From positions 248,001 to 312,000 of the forward strand of contig CAXBFG010000004.1 in assembly GCA_963975155.1 (NCBI GenBank): 64,000 nt of DNA, written 5' to 3'. The DNA comes from UBA5109 sp963975155. GTDB lineage: Bacteria > Pseudomonadota > Gammaproteobacteria > Pseudomonadales > Pseudohongiellaceae. The translations under genes and the position numbers were made by a program. Positions 8,898-17,450 of the stretch are shown here, piece after piece; positions within the stretch are counted from its first letter, which is position 1, and each line of letters begins with the position of its first letter. The notes under the pieces were generated by a model. That model did not search any database. It saw only the letters and a program-made list of their open reading frames with translations, and was not told the DNA's origin.

Positions 8898-9208
8898 GAG
8901 TAACCTCTAAGGATGTAGTCCGGCAACCTGCCCATTGCAAGCTCTATGCCATAAATTTTTCTGTTTACATTTTTCCTGCGGGAATTTCTTCTGGCACATC
9001 ATTGGCAATCCGGGCATCTTAGCCGCTAGCGTTTAAGACTAAATAAAGTCTTCCTGTAGATCGTGTAAATCCGAAACACTTATTTCTGTAAGCGCACCAA
9101 AATAGAGCGAAACTGAGAATTGAAATTTGTCTGCGACTGGATTTAGTGCAGGGAACAAAATTTGCACGGTTTTCCGGCAAGACCTGTTAATAAGCGGAGT
9201 AATACCTG
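8898..9208. other. Divergent intergenic region between PHA operon and permease
   Basis: These 311 bp separate the PHA operon (leftward) from the permease gene (rightward) and must hold promoters for both. A short inverted repeat (AAGACT/AGTCTT, 9035-9052) and a sigma-54-like element at 8992-9007 are visible. I see no open reading frame with a ribosome site. Confidence 0.6.
8992..9007 (+). promoter_or_regulatory. Candidate sigma-54 promoter element
   Basis: The bases TGGCACATCATTGGCA carry GG and GC dinucleotides separated by ten bases, close to the -24/-12 consensus TGGCAC-N5-TTGCA with one mismatch. It points toward the permease gene, whose start is about 200 bp downstream. A single match of this kind can occur by chance. 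Confidence 0.3.
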
Positions 9209-10579
9209 ATGTGGAAGGACCGTAAGTTCGGGGAAGAATCTCCCTATATCGGATTGGGCCTTTTCAAGCTCAGGCTGCCATTTGTGCACTACAAGTTTGA
9301 ATGGCCGGATTATGTGCAGGGTCTGCTGATGTGCGCCGTCGATCTTGCTGCCATACCCTTAATGATCGAATTATTGGGCATGCCTTTTAATGTTGCTCTT
9401 GCCGTTGTCATACTGAATGGCATTTTGTATTTGAGCCATCACCTGCTCGGTGATCCCGTTGTACCTGGCTGGATAACACCGGCCATACCTCTGATCATGG
9501 CTTATTGCGCAGCTTTTCCCGAAGGTCCCGAGCGCGTGCATGCCCTGGTCGCCTTCCAGCTATGCCTGGGTATACTTTCCATCTTTCTGGGCTTAAGCGG
9601 GCTGGCACAGAAGGTGGTAACTTTTGTGCCCGCTGCCATCAAGTCCGGCATTATCCTGGGAGCCGGACTGGCTGCCATCAATTCGGTTTTTGTAATAGGC
9701 GGCCGCTTCGATGCTTATCCCTGGACAATTTCGATTGCTGTGGGTATTGCTTTTTATCTGATATTTTCAAAACAGTTCACGCAGCTAAAGGCTCGTATAC
9801 CGTTATTAAATTTGCTCGGAAAATTCGGCATATTTCCCATCATTCTGTTGGCAGTTGTTGTCGCTCCCTTGTTCGGTGAAGCCCCCTGGCCAAGCATAGA
9901 ATGGGGCTTTATCAATCCGGATTTCGGCACACTGTGGCGTGAATACACGGTACTTGGACTTGGTTTTCCGCCTTTCATGCTCTTTGTCAGTGCAGTGCCC
10001 ACCGTATTAGCTGCTTATATTGTGCTCTTTGGGGATGTATTACAGAGCAAAGTCCTGATTGCCGAAGCAGATGAACTGCGCCAGGATGAAAAAATTGATT
10101 ACAACCCCGACCGCGCGCATGTGATTTTCGGTGGCCGCAATACACTTATGAGTATTATAGGTCCGGATATAACCATGGCGGGACCCTTATGGGCGGCCAT
10201 GCAGGTCGTAGTGATTGAGCGCTTCAAGGAAGGTAAACAGGCCATGCATTCCTTGTTTGGAGGATCCGGTTCCTTTCGCTGGGGCACCAATACCGGCCTC
10301 CTGCTCTTACCCATTGTCAGCCTCGTACAACCCATCCTCGGGGTTGCTCTGGCCTTAACCTTATTGATTCAGGGCTATGTCAGCGTGCGTATTGGCATAC
10401 TCGAATCGCGCAGTAATCGGGACCTTGGTATTGCCGGCATCATTGGTGCTGTACTCGCCACAAAAGGAGCAAGCTGGGCCTTTGCTGTCGGCATCCTGGT
10501 CACTCTTCTTATTTACGGAAAAGATTTCTTCAAAGGAGAGAATGACCGGATATTCAGCAAAGATCTGGAGGACAAATAA
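9209..10579 (+). CDS. Multi-pass membrane permease (NCS2/SulP-like)
   Basis: This 456-residue integral membrane protein has roughly 12 hydrophobic segments and a charged cytoplasmic loop near residues 280-320. The stretch PAAIKSGIILGAGLAAI and the overall architecture resemble nucleobase/anion permeases of the NCS2 and SulP superfamily, but I cannot name a substrate. The short polar C-terminus has no STAS domain, unlike most SulP proteins. The ATG follows GGAG at a good distance. It is transcribed alone, divergently from the PHA operon, and the next gene on the same strand is 355 bp away. A role in uptake of an organic acid or base is inference. Confidence 0.75.
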   Translation: MWKDRKFGEESPYIGLGLFKLRLPFVHYKFEWPDYVQGLLMCAVDLAAIPLMIELLGMPFNVALAVVILNGILYLSHHLLGDPVVPGWITPAIPLIMAYCAAFPEGPERVHALVAFQLCLGILSIFLGLSGLAQKVVTFVPAAIKSGIILGAGLAAINSVFVIGGRFDAYPWTISIAVGIAFYLIFSKQFTQLKARIPLLNLLGKFGIFPIILLAVVVAPLFGEAPWPSIEWGFINPDFGTLWREYTVLGLGFPPFMLFVSAVPTVLAAYIVLFGDVLQSKVLIAEADELRQDEKIDYNPDRAHVIFGGRNTLMSIIGPDITMAGPLWAAMQVVVIERFKEGKQAMHSLFGGSGSFRWGTNTGLLLLPIVSLVQPILGVALALTLLIQGYVSVRIGILESRSNRDLGIAGIIGAVLATKGASWAFAVGILVTLLIYGKDFFKGENDRIFSKDLEDK

Positions 10580-10934
10580 GACCTTGCTCTACGCCGGCAA
10601 ATACAAGCAGTGTTGAGCGCCTAGCCTCCCGGCTTCACGAAATTCTCTTCGGTTTTTTGCTCCATAGATGAGGAAATTCGCTTGCGGATTATTCAGCTAG
10701 TTCTGCTTTTCCCGGGCCAGCATAGCCGATGCGGAATGTAATCTTATTTCAGCTTCACTGATGTTGTAGGGAAATGTTTGTATTAACCTACCAAGCTTGC
10801 CTGAATTCATGTAAATTTATGCTCGTTCAGACATTAAGACCCAATATAAATAACGCTTCAACTACAATCCAATTTTCTGTTGACGGTATTGAGTCGGAAC
10901 CTACAATAAAAACTTACTTGAAGAAGGGGAAAGC
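10580..10934. other. Intergenic region without recognised gene
   Basis: These 355 bp between two plus-strand genes contain no supported coding region. No clear hairpin terminator follows the permease gene. The last 40 bp are AT-rich and end in the GGGGAA ribosome site of the next gene, so a promoter here is likely. Confidence 0.5.
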
Positions 10935-11969
10935 ATGAATCTCGCCACCTATTTAAAACTCTGTATAGCAGCAAGCAGCCTGCTGTTTTCCAGCCTGGCC
11001 TTTTCACAACGTGGTGGGAACATCCCGGAGCTGATTCCATTCCCCATGCAGTTTGAAACATCCAGAGCGCATTATGATTATTTACTGGATCACTACAAAG
11101 GTGGCATCAAACATGATTACAACAGCGTTCCCAAGTGGGAAGGCCTGTGGTCTGCCGGTGGTGATAGTGGTATCAGAACGAACAGCATGTTTCTGGATGC
11201 AGATGGCGAAATCAAGGATGGCGTGCTGACTCCGGAATATAAAGCCGCATGGGAATACCGGCTAAACCTGGGTAACCAGGCCTACAACGCCGGAGTGGAT
11301 TATGACCGTTTGACAACCTGTGAGCCTGCCGGTATCCCGCGCTGGTTTATGGAACCCTATGTAAGAGAGTTTATCAATACGCCGGAATATTCCCTGTGGC
11401 ACAACGATCTGGGTAATGACACGCGCCGTATCTATATCAACCAGGAGCATGTCAATATCGATGGCACCCATTTCGCCGCGGGTGACAGTATTGGTTTCTG
11501 GGCAGTCGATAAAGAGCTGGGTAATGTGCTGGTGGTGCATACTGAAGATATTTATCCGGCCGATTTTTTCCGTGGCACGCCACCAACCAGCAATCAGGCA
11601 GAAACTGTCGAAATCTGGTATGAATGGTGGGATGCCGAAAATGATCAGATGAAAGTCGCCGTAAACGTGTATTTTTACGATGACCTGATGTTGCAGGAAC
11701 CTCTCAACGTGGTCTATACCTATCAGCATCGCCAGGATATGGAAGATGCAGGTCTCAGAATCCGTTACTGGGAATGTGCACAGAATAACAATACCTATCT
11801 GACCTTTGATGCCGAAGGGCGCCCCAACACCCAGTATCGTTTACCTGGCGAAGCAGGTTATGTAGATCCACGCGGCACACCTGCGAGCCGTAACCCTGAT
11901 TTACCACCAGGTCTGGTCGGTCAGGAAAAAAGCCCGGTTTTTGATGACGCTTTTGATTTTGCATTTTGA
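10935..11969 (+). CDS. Secreted protein of unknown function
   Basis: This 344-residue protein has a clear Sec signal peptide (hydrophobic 8-23, likely cleavage after FS-LAFS near residue 24). The mature part is rich in acidic and aromatic residues. Conserved-looking blocks are RRIYINQEHVNIDG (near 153), SIGFW...LVVHTEDIY (near 173-192), VEIWYEWW (near 206) and RIRYWECAQNNN (near 275). The same block order (Arg-x-Ile-Tyr, Gly...Trp...Leu-Val-x-Thr, Glu-x-Trp-Tyr, Cys-Ala) recurs in the secreted protein at 53866-54642, so the two look like distant relatives. No catalytic motif is evident. The gene is monocistronic, with a GGGGAA ribosome site and a strong terminator downstream. Confidence 0.82.
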   Translation: MNLATYLKLCIAASSLLFSSLAFSQRGGNIPELIPFPMQFETSRAHYDYLLDHYKGGIKHDYNSVPKWEGLWSAGGDSGIRTNSMFLDADGEIKDGVLTPEYKAAWEYRLNLGNQAYNAGVDYDRLTTCEPAGIPRWFMEPYVREFINTPEYSLWHNDLGNDTRRIYINQEHVNIDGTHFAAGDSIGFWAVDKELGNVLVVHTEDIYPADFFRGTPPTSNQAETVEIWYEWWDAENDQMKVAVNVYFYDDLMLQEPLNVVYTYQHRQDMEDAGLRIRYWECAQNNNTYLTFDAEGRPNTQYRLPGEAGYVDPRGTPASRNPDLPPGLVGQEKSPVFDDAFDFAF

Positions 11970-11998
11970 TAAGCAACTGACAAAACCCAAAATAAAGA

Positions 11999-12033
11999 AA
12001 AGCCCCTCTGCCCGACAGCGGGGCTTTTTTTTT
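11999..12033. terminator. Bidirectional rho-independent terminator
   Basis: Arms AAAGCCCC (11999-12006) and GGGGCTTT (12020-12027) pair, with a further inner CTG/CAG pairing. A nine-base T run follows on the plus strand and an A-rich stretch precedes it. It ends the plus-strand secreted-protein gene and probably the convergent WrbA transcript. Confidence 0.88.
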
Positions 12034-12078
12034 CAGCAGAAACATTATCTGCTCTCAAAAAGATAAATTAAATGCCGT

Positions 12079-12702
12079 TTAGTGAGTGCCATTCAGTCGA
12101 CTGGCTATATCGGCCACATGGCGTCCCTGAAATCTGGCTACATCAAGTTCCAGCTGGCTTGGCTGACGACTACCGTCGCCATCGGTTATGGTAGAAGCGC
12201 CGTAGGGAGAACCTCCGTTTATGGCGCTCATATCAAGCAATTTTTGTTCCGTATAAGGAACTCCGACGATCACCATGCCGTGATGCAGAAGTGTGCTATG
12301 AAAGCTGGTGATTGTTGTTTCGTGGCCGCCGTGCTGACTGGCACAGCTGGTAAAAACACTACCGACTTTTCCTACCAATGCTCCACTCATCCACAGCGGC
12401 CCGGTTTGATCCAGAAAATTTCGCATTTGTGCACACATGTTACCGAAACGCGTTGGAGTTCCAAAAATAATCGCATCAGCTTCGGCAAGTTTGTCCGGTT
12501 CAGCATAAGGAATATCCGCAAAGGCTTTACGTGTATCACGCGCACCACTGAGTAATAACACATCCTCCGGTACCAGTTCCTGCACCTGCAATAACTGAAC
12601 TTCAGTATTTTCAATATCAGCAGCACCTGCTGCTATTTCTTCAGCCAAGCTATTGATGTGTCCATACATACTATAAAAAACCACCTGAATTTTTGTTTTC
12701 AT
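12079..12702 (-). CDS. wrbA: NAD(P)H:quinone oxidoreductase, WrbA type
   Basis: This 207-residue flavodoxin-fold protein has the FMN phosphate loop YSMYGHINSLAEE near residue 11, the WrbA-typical GTPTRFGNMCAQMRNFLD near 82 and SCASQHGGHETT near 120. WrbA proteins bind FMN as tetramers and reduce quinones by two electrons without forming semiquinone radicals. It is 43 bp below the FAD monooxygenase gene, likely the same transcript, with an AGGAA ribosome site. The pair suggests oxidation of an aromatic compound followed by quinone detoxification. It ends at the bidirectional terminator around 12 kb. Confidence 0.93.
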   Translation of the reverse strand: MKTKIQVVFYSMYGHINSLAEEIAAGAADIENTEVQLLQVQELVPEDVLLLSGARDTRKAFADIPYAEPDKLAEADAIIFGTPTRFGNMCAQMRNFLDQTGPLWMSGALVGKVGSVFTSCASQHGGHETTITSFHSTLLHHGMVIVGVPYTEQKLLDMSAINGGSPYGASTITDGDGSRQPSQLELDVARFQGRHVADIASRLNGTH

Positions 12703-12745
12703 AATCTATTCCTGTTATCCATTCCTGCTTTTTTAATTCTCGATT

Positions 12746-14461
12746 TCAAGCTTCCTGCGCAAATTCATATGCTGTTTTATCCAGCACTCCCTGCAGTGCG
12801 AGCAACAATGAATTTTTACTGTTGTCGCTAAGTGTTTTCTCTTTCCAGGCAACATAACCGTCCGGTCGAACCAACACTGCACCATCAGCCTTGATACCGT
12901 AGGCTTCCGGGAAAGGTCGCGAAAAAGGACTGGATATTTTTTCACGATGGACAGCCAGATCAATCAAGCCTGATGTTGCTGTGGCCTGTTTGATCAGCCT
13001 GAATTCAATATTTACGCCTGTGTCTTGGGCAATATCAACACAGATTTTTTGCCATTTTTCACCGGCATATCCAGCCAGAAGTACGAAATTGCTGCCAAAC
13101 AAATCAAGCGTCGAGCGTAATTTCCCTTCGTCTTTGATGCCAACATGAGGGGCGCGTGTGCCCGGCAAGGCAAATGACTTACGCGGATCAATATCGGCCA
13201 CGCCATCATCAATAAAATCATTTTCAAAAACCACCGCCGACGAGCGATAACGATTAAATTCCACATGCACATCCGGAATCTGCTTTTTTACACCCTGCAT
13301 TCCCAGGTCCGGATCAGAGCGAGTCACGTAACGCTGATAACCCTGCTGAATCATCTGTAAGGCTGCTGGCTGCCTTTCATCGTTGTAAGATGACAACAAA
13401 GCTTCCCCGGCCTCACCCTTAAGTACCGCAGCTAACTTCCAAGCCAGATTGTGTGCGTCCTGAACTCCGGTATTGCCACCATAACCACCGGTTGGTGTCG
13501 TCACATGGGCAGCATCTCCTGCAAGAAATATCCTGCCCTCTTGTAGATGTTCGGCAGCATGGCAAACAGCCTCCCATTTATGGATGTCTTCAACATTGAC
13601 CTCCAACTGCTGATCGCCGACAGCATCCCGAACCCATTGCGCAGCTTTTTCAGCGTTAACTCCCTCAGCAGCATTTCTGGCACCGGGCTCATTAATATCA
13701 CCTACCGTGAAAATTACCAGGAAACCTCCCTGGCCGGTTTTTTCCAGACGGAAAAAACCCCGCACGTGTTTATTATTCACATAGATCACACCCAGATTTC
13801 GACCTCGCAGTGCTTTAGAACAGTCGGCCCGAAAATACACCGTGATACTCTGCGACATCACGGGGTAACCCATCATCTTTATTCCCAGTTCTTCACGTAC
13901 CGGGCTACGACAGCCATCACATGCCACCAGGTAATTTGCCTTGAAGCTTTTTTCTTCACCCTTGTCGATATGCTGAGCACTGACTGAAACCCCATTTGCG
14001 TCCTGTGAAAAACTCTTCACCTGATGCGCATAAAGGAACTGTGCGCCAAACTCCTCTGCTCGTTGCTTGATAATCGGCTCCAGTACTTGCTGCGGCATAA
14101 ACAATCTTCGAACCGGAGTAAGATCCTGAATACCCTGATTAATGTCGGGAATGTAGTTGGCTATTTCGCGTCCCGTCAGGGATTCCACAGCATTCAGTCC
14201 TCCGTTTGGGTCATATAGTTTATGTGCTGCACTGACGACTTCATCTTCAATCCCGGCCTGACGCATCATTTCCATGGTACGTAACTGGAAATATCCTGCT
14301 CTCGGGTGAATGGCTGTACCTCTGTGTTTTTCAATGACCAGACTAGGTATTCCATGCATCCCTAAAAACATCGCAGTCGACAGCCCAACCAGACTGCCGC
14401 CAATAATTAACACAGGGACATCATTCTCCTTAGTGATGGTTTGTAATTTGTTTTTATTCAT
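12746..14461 (-). CDS. FAD-dependent aromatic-ring monooxygenase
   Basis: This 571-residue class A flavoprotein monooxygenase has a dinucleotide-binding fold at the N-terminus (IIGGSLVGLSTAMFL near 19, a variant of GxGxxG), the middle DG-type motif in VACDGCRSPVREELG near 182 and the second FAD motif GRIFLAGDAAHVTTPTGG near 296. A C-terminal thioredoxin-like domain (about 410-571) is usual for the MhpA/phenol-hydroxylase branch. It would hydroxylate a phenolic substrate using NAD(P)H and O2. The gene is preceded by an AAGGA ribosome site and by the TetR gene 46 bp upstream. Polyketide or antibiotic hydroxylation is an alternative, since such enzymes share this architecture. Confidence 0.9.
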   Translation of the reverse strand: MNKNKLQTITKENDVPVLIIGGSLVGLSTAMFLGMHGIPSLVIEKHRGTAIHPRAGYFQLRTMEMMRQAGIEDEVVSAAHKLYDPNGGLNAVESLTGREIANYIPDINQGIQDLTPVRRLFMPQQVLEPIIKQRAEEFGAQFLYAHQVKSFSQDANGVSVSAQHIDKGEEKSFKANYLVACDGCRSPVREELGIKMMGYPVMSQSITVYFRADCSKALRGRNLGVIYVNNKHVRGFFRLEKTGQGGFLVIFTVGDINEPGARNAAEGVNAEKAAQWVRDAVGDQQLEVNVEDIHKWEAVCHAAEHLQEGRIFLAGDAAHVTTPTGGYGGNTGVQDAHNLAWKLAAVLKGEAGEALLSSYNDERQPAALQMIQQGYQRYVTRSDPDLGMQGVKKQIPDVHVEFNRYRSSAVVFENDFIDDGVADIDPRKSFALPGTRAPHVGIKDEGKLRSTLDLFGSNFVLLAGYAGEKWQKICVDIAQDTGVNIEFRLIKQATATSGLIDLAVHREKISSPFSRPFPEAYGIKADGAVLVRPDGYVAWKEKTLSDNSKNSLLLALQGVLDKTAYEFAQEA

Positions 14462-14507
14462 CTTGATAAGTCCTTATTCTTTTTATTGATGTTTTCTTAA
14501 TGAATAA

Positions 14508-15173
14508 CTATGCATCTAATCTGTAGCGACGCAGGAAAGTATCAACAACCTGCCTGGCATGGGATTTGACTTCGGCTTCCGTGGGGGCTTTCATCGCGCC
14601 TACAATCTGAGCCACCAGTCTTTCCCAAAACAGCAAACCCTGAAATTCATGAGCAGCCCATTGTGCGTCAGTCAAATCCAGTGTGCCTGCACGAATCTGT
14701 GCGCTGAAATATTGTTCAAGTGCAGCCTGTGCTGTTCGCGCGCCTACCCGATAGTAGGTTGGGCCTAGCTCAGGATCCTGTGGCAGGGAAGAAATAGTGG
14801 CACGTACAATAGCAATATGCTTGTCGTTCAATATGCGGGTTAAAGCCAGCTCAGCATAAAGTAACAAGGTGTCCTCAACGCTAAGTTCCTGCAGGTAAAA
14901 AGCATGCAAGGACTGGGAAAGTTCAAGGGCAAGATCTTCAGTCAGCGCTGCCAGCAGGCCTTGTTTGTTTCCGAAGTGTTCGTAGATAGCTGACTTGGAA
15001 CAGGCGGCCCGTTCACATATTGCGTCAAGACTGGCGTTTTCATAACCCAGCTCTACCATCAATTCCGTGGCTGCTGCTTTAATCGCATTGCGTTTTTCCA
15101 AAGATTTCGCATCTTTCAGGTTTTTTCTAATCTGAGGAGCCTGATGACTACTCGCTTGCGTGGTTTTTTTCAT
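14508..15173 (-). CDS. TetR/AcrR family transcriptional regulator
   Basis: This 221-residue regulator has a TetR helix-turn-helix at about residues 30-76 (ATELMVELGYENASLDAICERAACSKSAIYEHFGNK, shown in part). A C-terminal ligand/dimer domain of the TetR_C_7/AefR-like kind follows (VDTFLRRYRL at the end). An N-terminal basic tail of about 25 residues precedes the HTH. It is the first gene of a three-gene unit with the monooxygenase and wrbA. Two palindromes sharing AGTACT lie at and just upstream of its start, so autoregulation of the whole unit by a phenolic or quinone ligand is the simplest reading. Confidence 0.92.
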   Translation of the reverse strand: MKKTTQASSHQAPQIRKNLKDAKSLEKRNAIKAAATELMVELGYENASLDAICERAACSKSAIYEHFGNKQGLLAALTEDLALELSQSLHAFYLQELSVEDTLLLYAELALTRILNDKHIAIVRATISSLPQDPELGPTYYRVGARTAQAALEQYFSAQIRAGTLDLTDAQWAAHEFQGLLFWERLVAQIVGAMKAPTEAEVKSHARQVVDTFLRRYRLDA

Positions 15174-15180
15174 TATTTAG

Positions 15181-15192
15181 TACTTTAAAGTA
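15181..15192. promoter_or_regulatory. Palindrome at the TetR gene start (candidate operator)
   Basis: TACTTTAAAGTA is a perfect 12-bp palindrome, 8 bp upstream of the tetR start codon. Its flanks extend to AGTACT on one side, matching the half-site of the larger palindrome at 15258-15283. Confidence 0.5.
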
Positions 15193-15257
15193 TTTTATTT
15201 ATTTAATTAAATTTATATATTTCAATATGTTAAATATTATTATATGTTTAATTTTGA

Positions 15258-15283
15258 TTTATAGTACTTGCCAGTACTATAAA
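15258..15283. promoter_or_regulatory. 26-bp inverted repeat, candidate TetR operator
   Basis: Arms TTTATAGTACT and AGTACTATAAA are perfectly complementary (11 bp each) around TGCC. It lies 85 bp upstream of the tetR start in an AT-rich stretch typical of a promoter. The size and symmetry suit a TetR dimer or dimer pair. Confidence 0.6.
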
Positions 15284-15349
15284 TTGCAAGCCCTTCCTAT
15301 AAGAAAATACAAAGCTTGGATTAGCACCGGAACATCCCATACAAGGCTC

Positions 15350-15371
15350 TGATAACAAACACTTGTTATCA
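15350..15371. promoter_or_regulatory. Inverted repeat upstream of the DUF547 gene
   Basis: TGATAACAA and TTGTTATCA (9-bp perfect arms, 4-bp spacer) lie about 95-115 bp before the DUF547 gene. The half-site differs from the AGTACT palindromes, so a different regulator is likely. Confidence 0.4.
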
Positions 15372-15463
15372 TCAGTGCTTTAAAGTGAAAACAACGGTTA
15401 CTAAAATTTCACATTCTTTGCGAATGTGTAACAAAGCTATTAGCCCATCGTCTATTAAGTAAA

Positions 15464-16210
15464 ATGAGAGATGCCAACAAAATGATTCGACTGTTAATTT
15501 TATGGAGCCTGGCTACAAGCGCACTTGCTGCAGAGCCTGATTGGGATATTTACGATCAGCTATTAAATGACCACGTGTTTAGCGGAGAAAAAGCAGGCTT
15601 AAAATTAAATCTCGTGAAATACCAGGACATAGCTGCTGACTCCCGCTTTTACACAGTATTGAATCAAATATACGAATTCGATGTTGCGGGGCTAAACTCT
15701 GACAGCGAAAGGCTGGCTTTTTATATTAATGCCTACAACATTCTGACCATTAAACTGATACTGGATAACTGGCCTCTGGATTCAATCAGAGATATTGGTA
15801 ATTTCTTTCGGGGTCCCTGGGATATTGAGGTCTTGGAAAATGCTGATGGCCGACTCACCCTTGACGATATTGAACACAAGATTATTCGTCAATTAAATGA
15901 GCCAAGAATTCACTTCGCGGTGAATTGCGCTTCGGTAAGTTGTCCCGACCTGCGCAATGAAGCCTACCGGGCCGACATATTAGATGCACAACTGGAAGAG
16001 CAAACCAGAAGCTTTTTAAATAATGCCAAAGGTCTGCTTGTGGAGAATCAAAGACTCAGGCTGTCGAAGATTTTTGACTGGTACGGCGAAGATTTTGAAG
16101 TTTACGGCAACCTTGGCAACTTCGTGAAACAGTATCGGCCGGAACTCCAATTTGAAAATATACGTATGAACCTCAGCTATAACTGGGATTTAAATTCCTA
16201 TGCAGAGTAG
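15464..16210 (+). CDS. DUF547 domain-containing exported protein
   Basis: This is a 248-residue protein with a Sec signal (LLILWSLATSALA, ending near residue 22). A DUF547 domain fills most of the remainder: RLAFYINAYNILTIKLIL near 83, GPWDIEVL near 115, LTLDDIEHKIIR near 131, and HFAVNCASVSCPDLR near 150 with the two conserved Cys. DUF547 resembles papain/transglutaminase-fold proteins, but no enzymatic role is established that I can state. Either this ATG or the one at 15482 may start translation; the second has GAGAG 11 bases upstream and gives a more typical signal peptide. It stands alone on the plus strand. Confidence 0.88.
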   Translation: MRDANKMIRLLILWSLATSALAAEPDWDIYDQLLNDHVFSGEKAGLKLNLVKYQDIAADSRFYTVLNQIYEFDVAGLNSDSERLAFYINAYNILTIKLILDNWPLDSIRDIGNFFRGPWDIEVLENADGRLTLDDIEHKIIRQLNEPRIHFAVNCASVSCPDLRNEAYRADILDAQLEEQTRSFLNNAKGLLVENQRLRLSKIFDWYGEDFEVYGNLGNFVKQYRPELQFENIRMNLSYNWDLNSYAE

Positions 16211-16242
16211 AAAGTTGTGAAGCCGGACCGCCAGGGCTGCAA

Positions 16243-16899
16243 TTAATTATCTGAAAAGAATATATCACCGTAATAGGCAACTGCAGACTGTCCCGTATTA
16301 TCACTGTCACTCATGATGGCAATGGCGTCAATCGATGTAACATCCACACCAAACAGTTTTTGAAAATCTTCACGGATATTGCGTTTTTCCTTAAGCCATT
16401 CTCCGGCCTCTTCATCACCTGAACGTATGGCCAGCATCATCGCATTTCTGGTAACCGCACTTTCCCATTGAGTCTGTTCCGCTTGATTACTGGACCAGGC
16501 ATAGTTGAGTGCTTTTGTATTCCAGAAAAAAAGCCCACCTGATACCACGACAAAAATACGCACCGGATAGTCATCACCCGCTTTGCTTTGCTCGTCATTG
16601 CCATTATAAATATTTTCTATTTTCCAGGACCAGTTCAGATAAGGTGTTTGTGTCAGATCAATGTTAATTTCGCGGAACAGTCCGGACGCACTGCCTGATG
16701 TCGATGCCATCAGTGATTGCCCGTGCTGATCCTGGACCAGCTGATAAAGAGTATTGCCGGAAAAGGTCTCTTCCTCCCAGCCAGACAGGTCACCCTCAGA
16801 GAAAAGACCGATGAATGCGCTGAGACTCAAGACCTCCCGGGCTGGAATTACCAGACAAAACAGAAGCAGCAGGCTTTTAAAAAATTTAGCAGATAACAT
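16243..16899 (-). CDS. DUF3047 domain-containing exported protein
   Basis: This is a 218-residue protein from the ATG at 16897-16899 (GGAA lies just upstream; a TTG at 16908 is less likely). It has an N-terminal signal peptide, then a DUF3047 beta-sandwich-like domain. Recognisable blocks are LNWSWKIENIY near 96, GDDYPVRIFVVVSGG near 114, LNYAWSS, and the C-terminal VTSIDAIAIMSDSDNTGQSAVAYYGDI. The function of the family is unknown. It is convergent with the DUF547 gene (32 bp between stops) and 56 bp below the rhodanese lipoprotein gene, with which it may be co-transcribed. Confidence 0.85.
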   Translation of the reverse strand: MLSAKFFKSLLLLFCLVIPAREVLSLSAFIGLFSEGDLSGWEEETFSGNTLYQLVQDQHGQSLMASTSGSASGLFREINIDLTQTPYLNWSWKIENIYNGNDEQSKAGDDYPVRIFVVVSGGLFFWNTKALNYAWSSNQAEQTQWESAVTRNAMMLAIRSGDEEAGEWLKEKRNIREDFQKLFGVDVTSIDAIAIMSDSDNTGQSAVAYYGDIFFSDN

Positions 16900-16955
16900 G
16901 GGTTCCAAATGCCCGGGACGATGCCGTCTTTATTCTGTCAGGTGCTGCGACCAGG

Positions 16956-17330
16956 CTATTTAAGCTGACGTTGCTCACGGGCATCTTCAATGCCACCGGC
17001 ATTGCTTACATTGGTAAAGCCGGCCTCTTCAAACATTGCCTGTGCGCGGCCAGCCCTGCCCCCTGAAGCGCAATAAAACCTGATTTCCGAGTCCCGTTCC
17101 AGGCCAAGCTGAGAGGCCAGAGTGGCAACATCCAGAGATTGGATGGGAGCATTTAAATCGCCCTCGATATGGTCATTGCTGTATTCCTCCACAGTTCTGA
17201 CATCAATCCATATCGCATCTGCCGAGAAAGCATTTTCCGGACCAGTTCTGTCAGACGGCATGGTTGAGCAGGACGCCAGTGCGACACAGCAGAATAAAAG
17301 AAATACTCTGGACAAATTTGTAAGTGTCAT
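16956..17330 (-). CDS. Rhodanese-like lipoprotein
   Basis: This 124-residue protein has a lipoprotein signal (LASC lipobox, Cys near residue 21 of the short form) followed by a single rhodanese domain. The active-site loop FYCASGGRAGRAQ contains the sulfur-carrying Cys. Periplasmic rhodaneses with Cys move or hold sulfane sulfur. Three consecutive ATG codons occur (17336, 17333, 17330). A perfect AAGGAGG lies directly before the first, so spacing favours the third, at 17330. It is the leading gene of a small minus-strand unit with the DUF3047 protein. Confidence 0.87.
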   Translation of the reverse strand: MTLTNLSRVFLLFCCVALASCSTMPSDRTGPENAFSADAIWIDVRTVEEYSNDHIEGDLNAPIQSLDVATLASQLGLERDSEIRFYCASGGRAGRAQAMFEEAGFTNVSNAGGIEDAREQRQLK

Positions 17331-17450
17331 CATCATTCCTCCTTTTGGATTTTCACAAAGCTACAATACTCTTTTGCGCATTGTAAACAAGTCTTGTCTA
17401 TGCACATTTGAGCAGACTCAATTACTGCTTATTAAAATATTGGACGTCTT

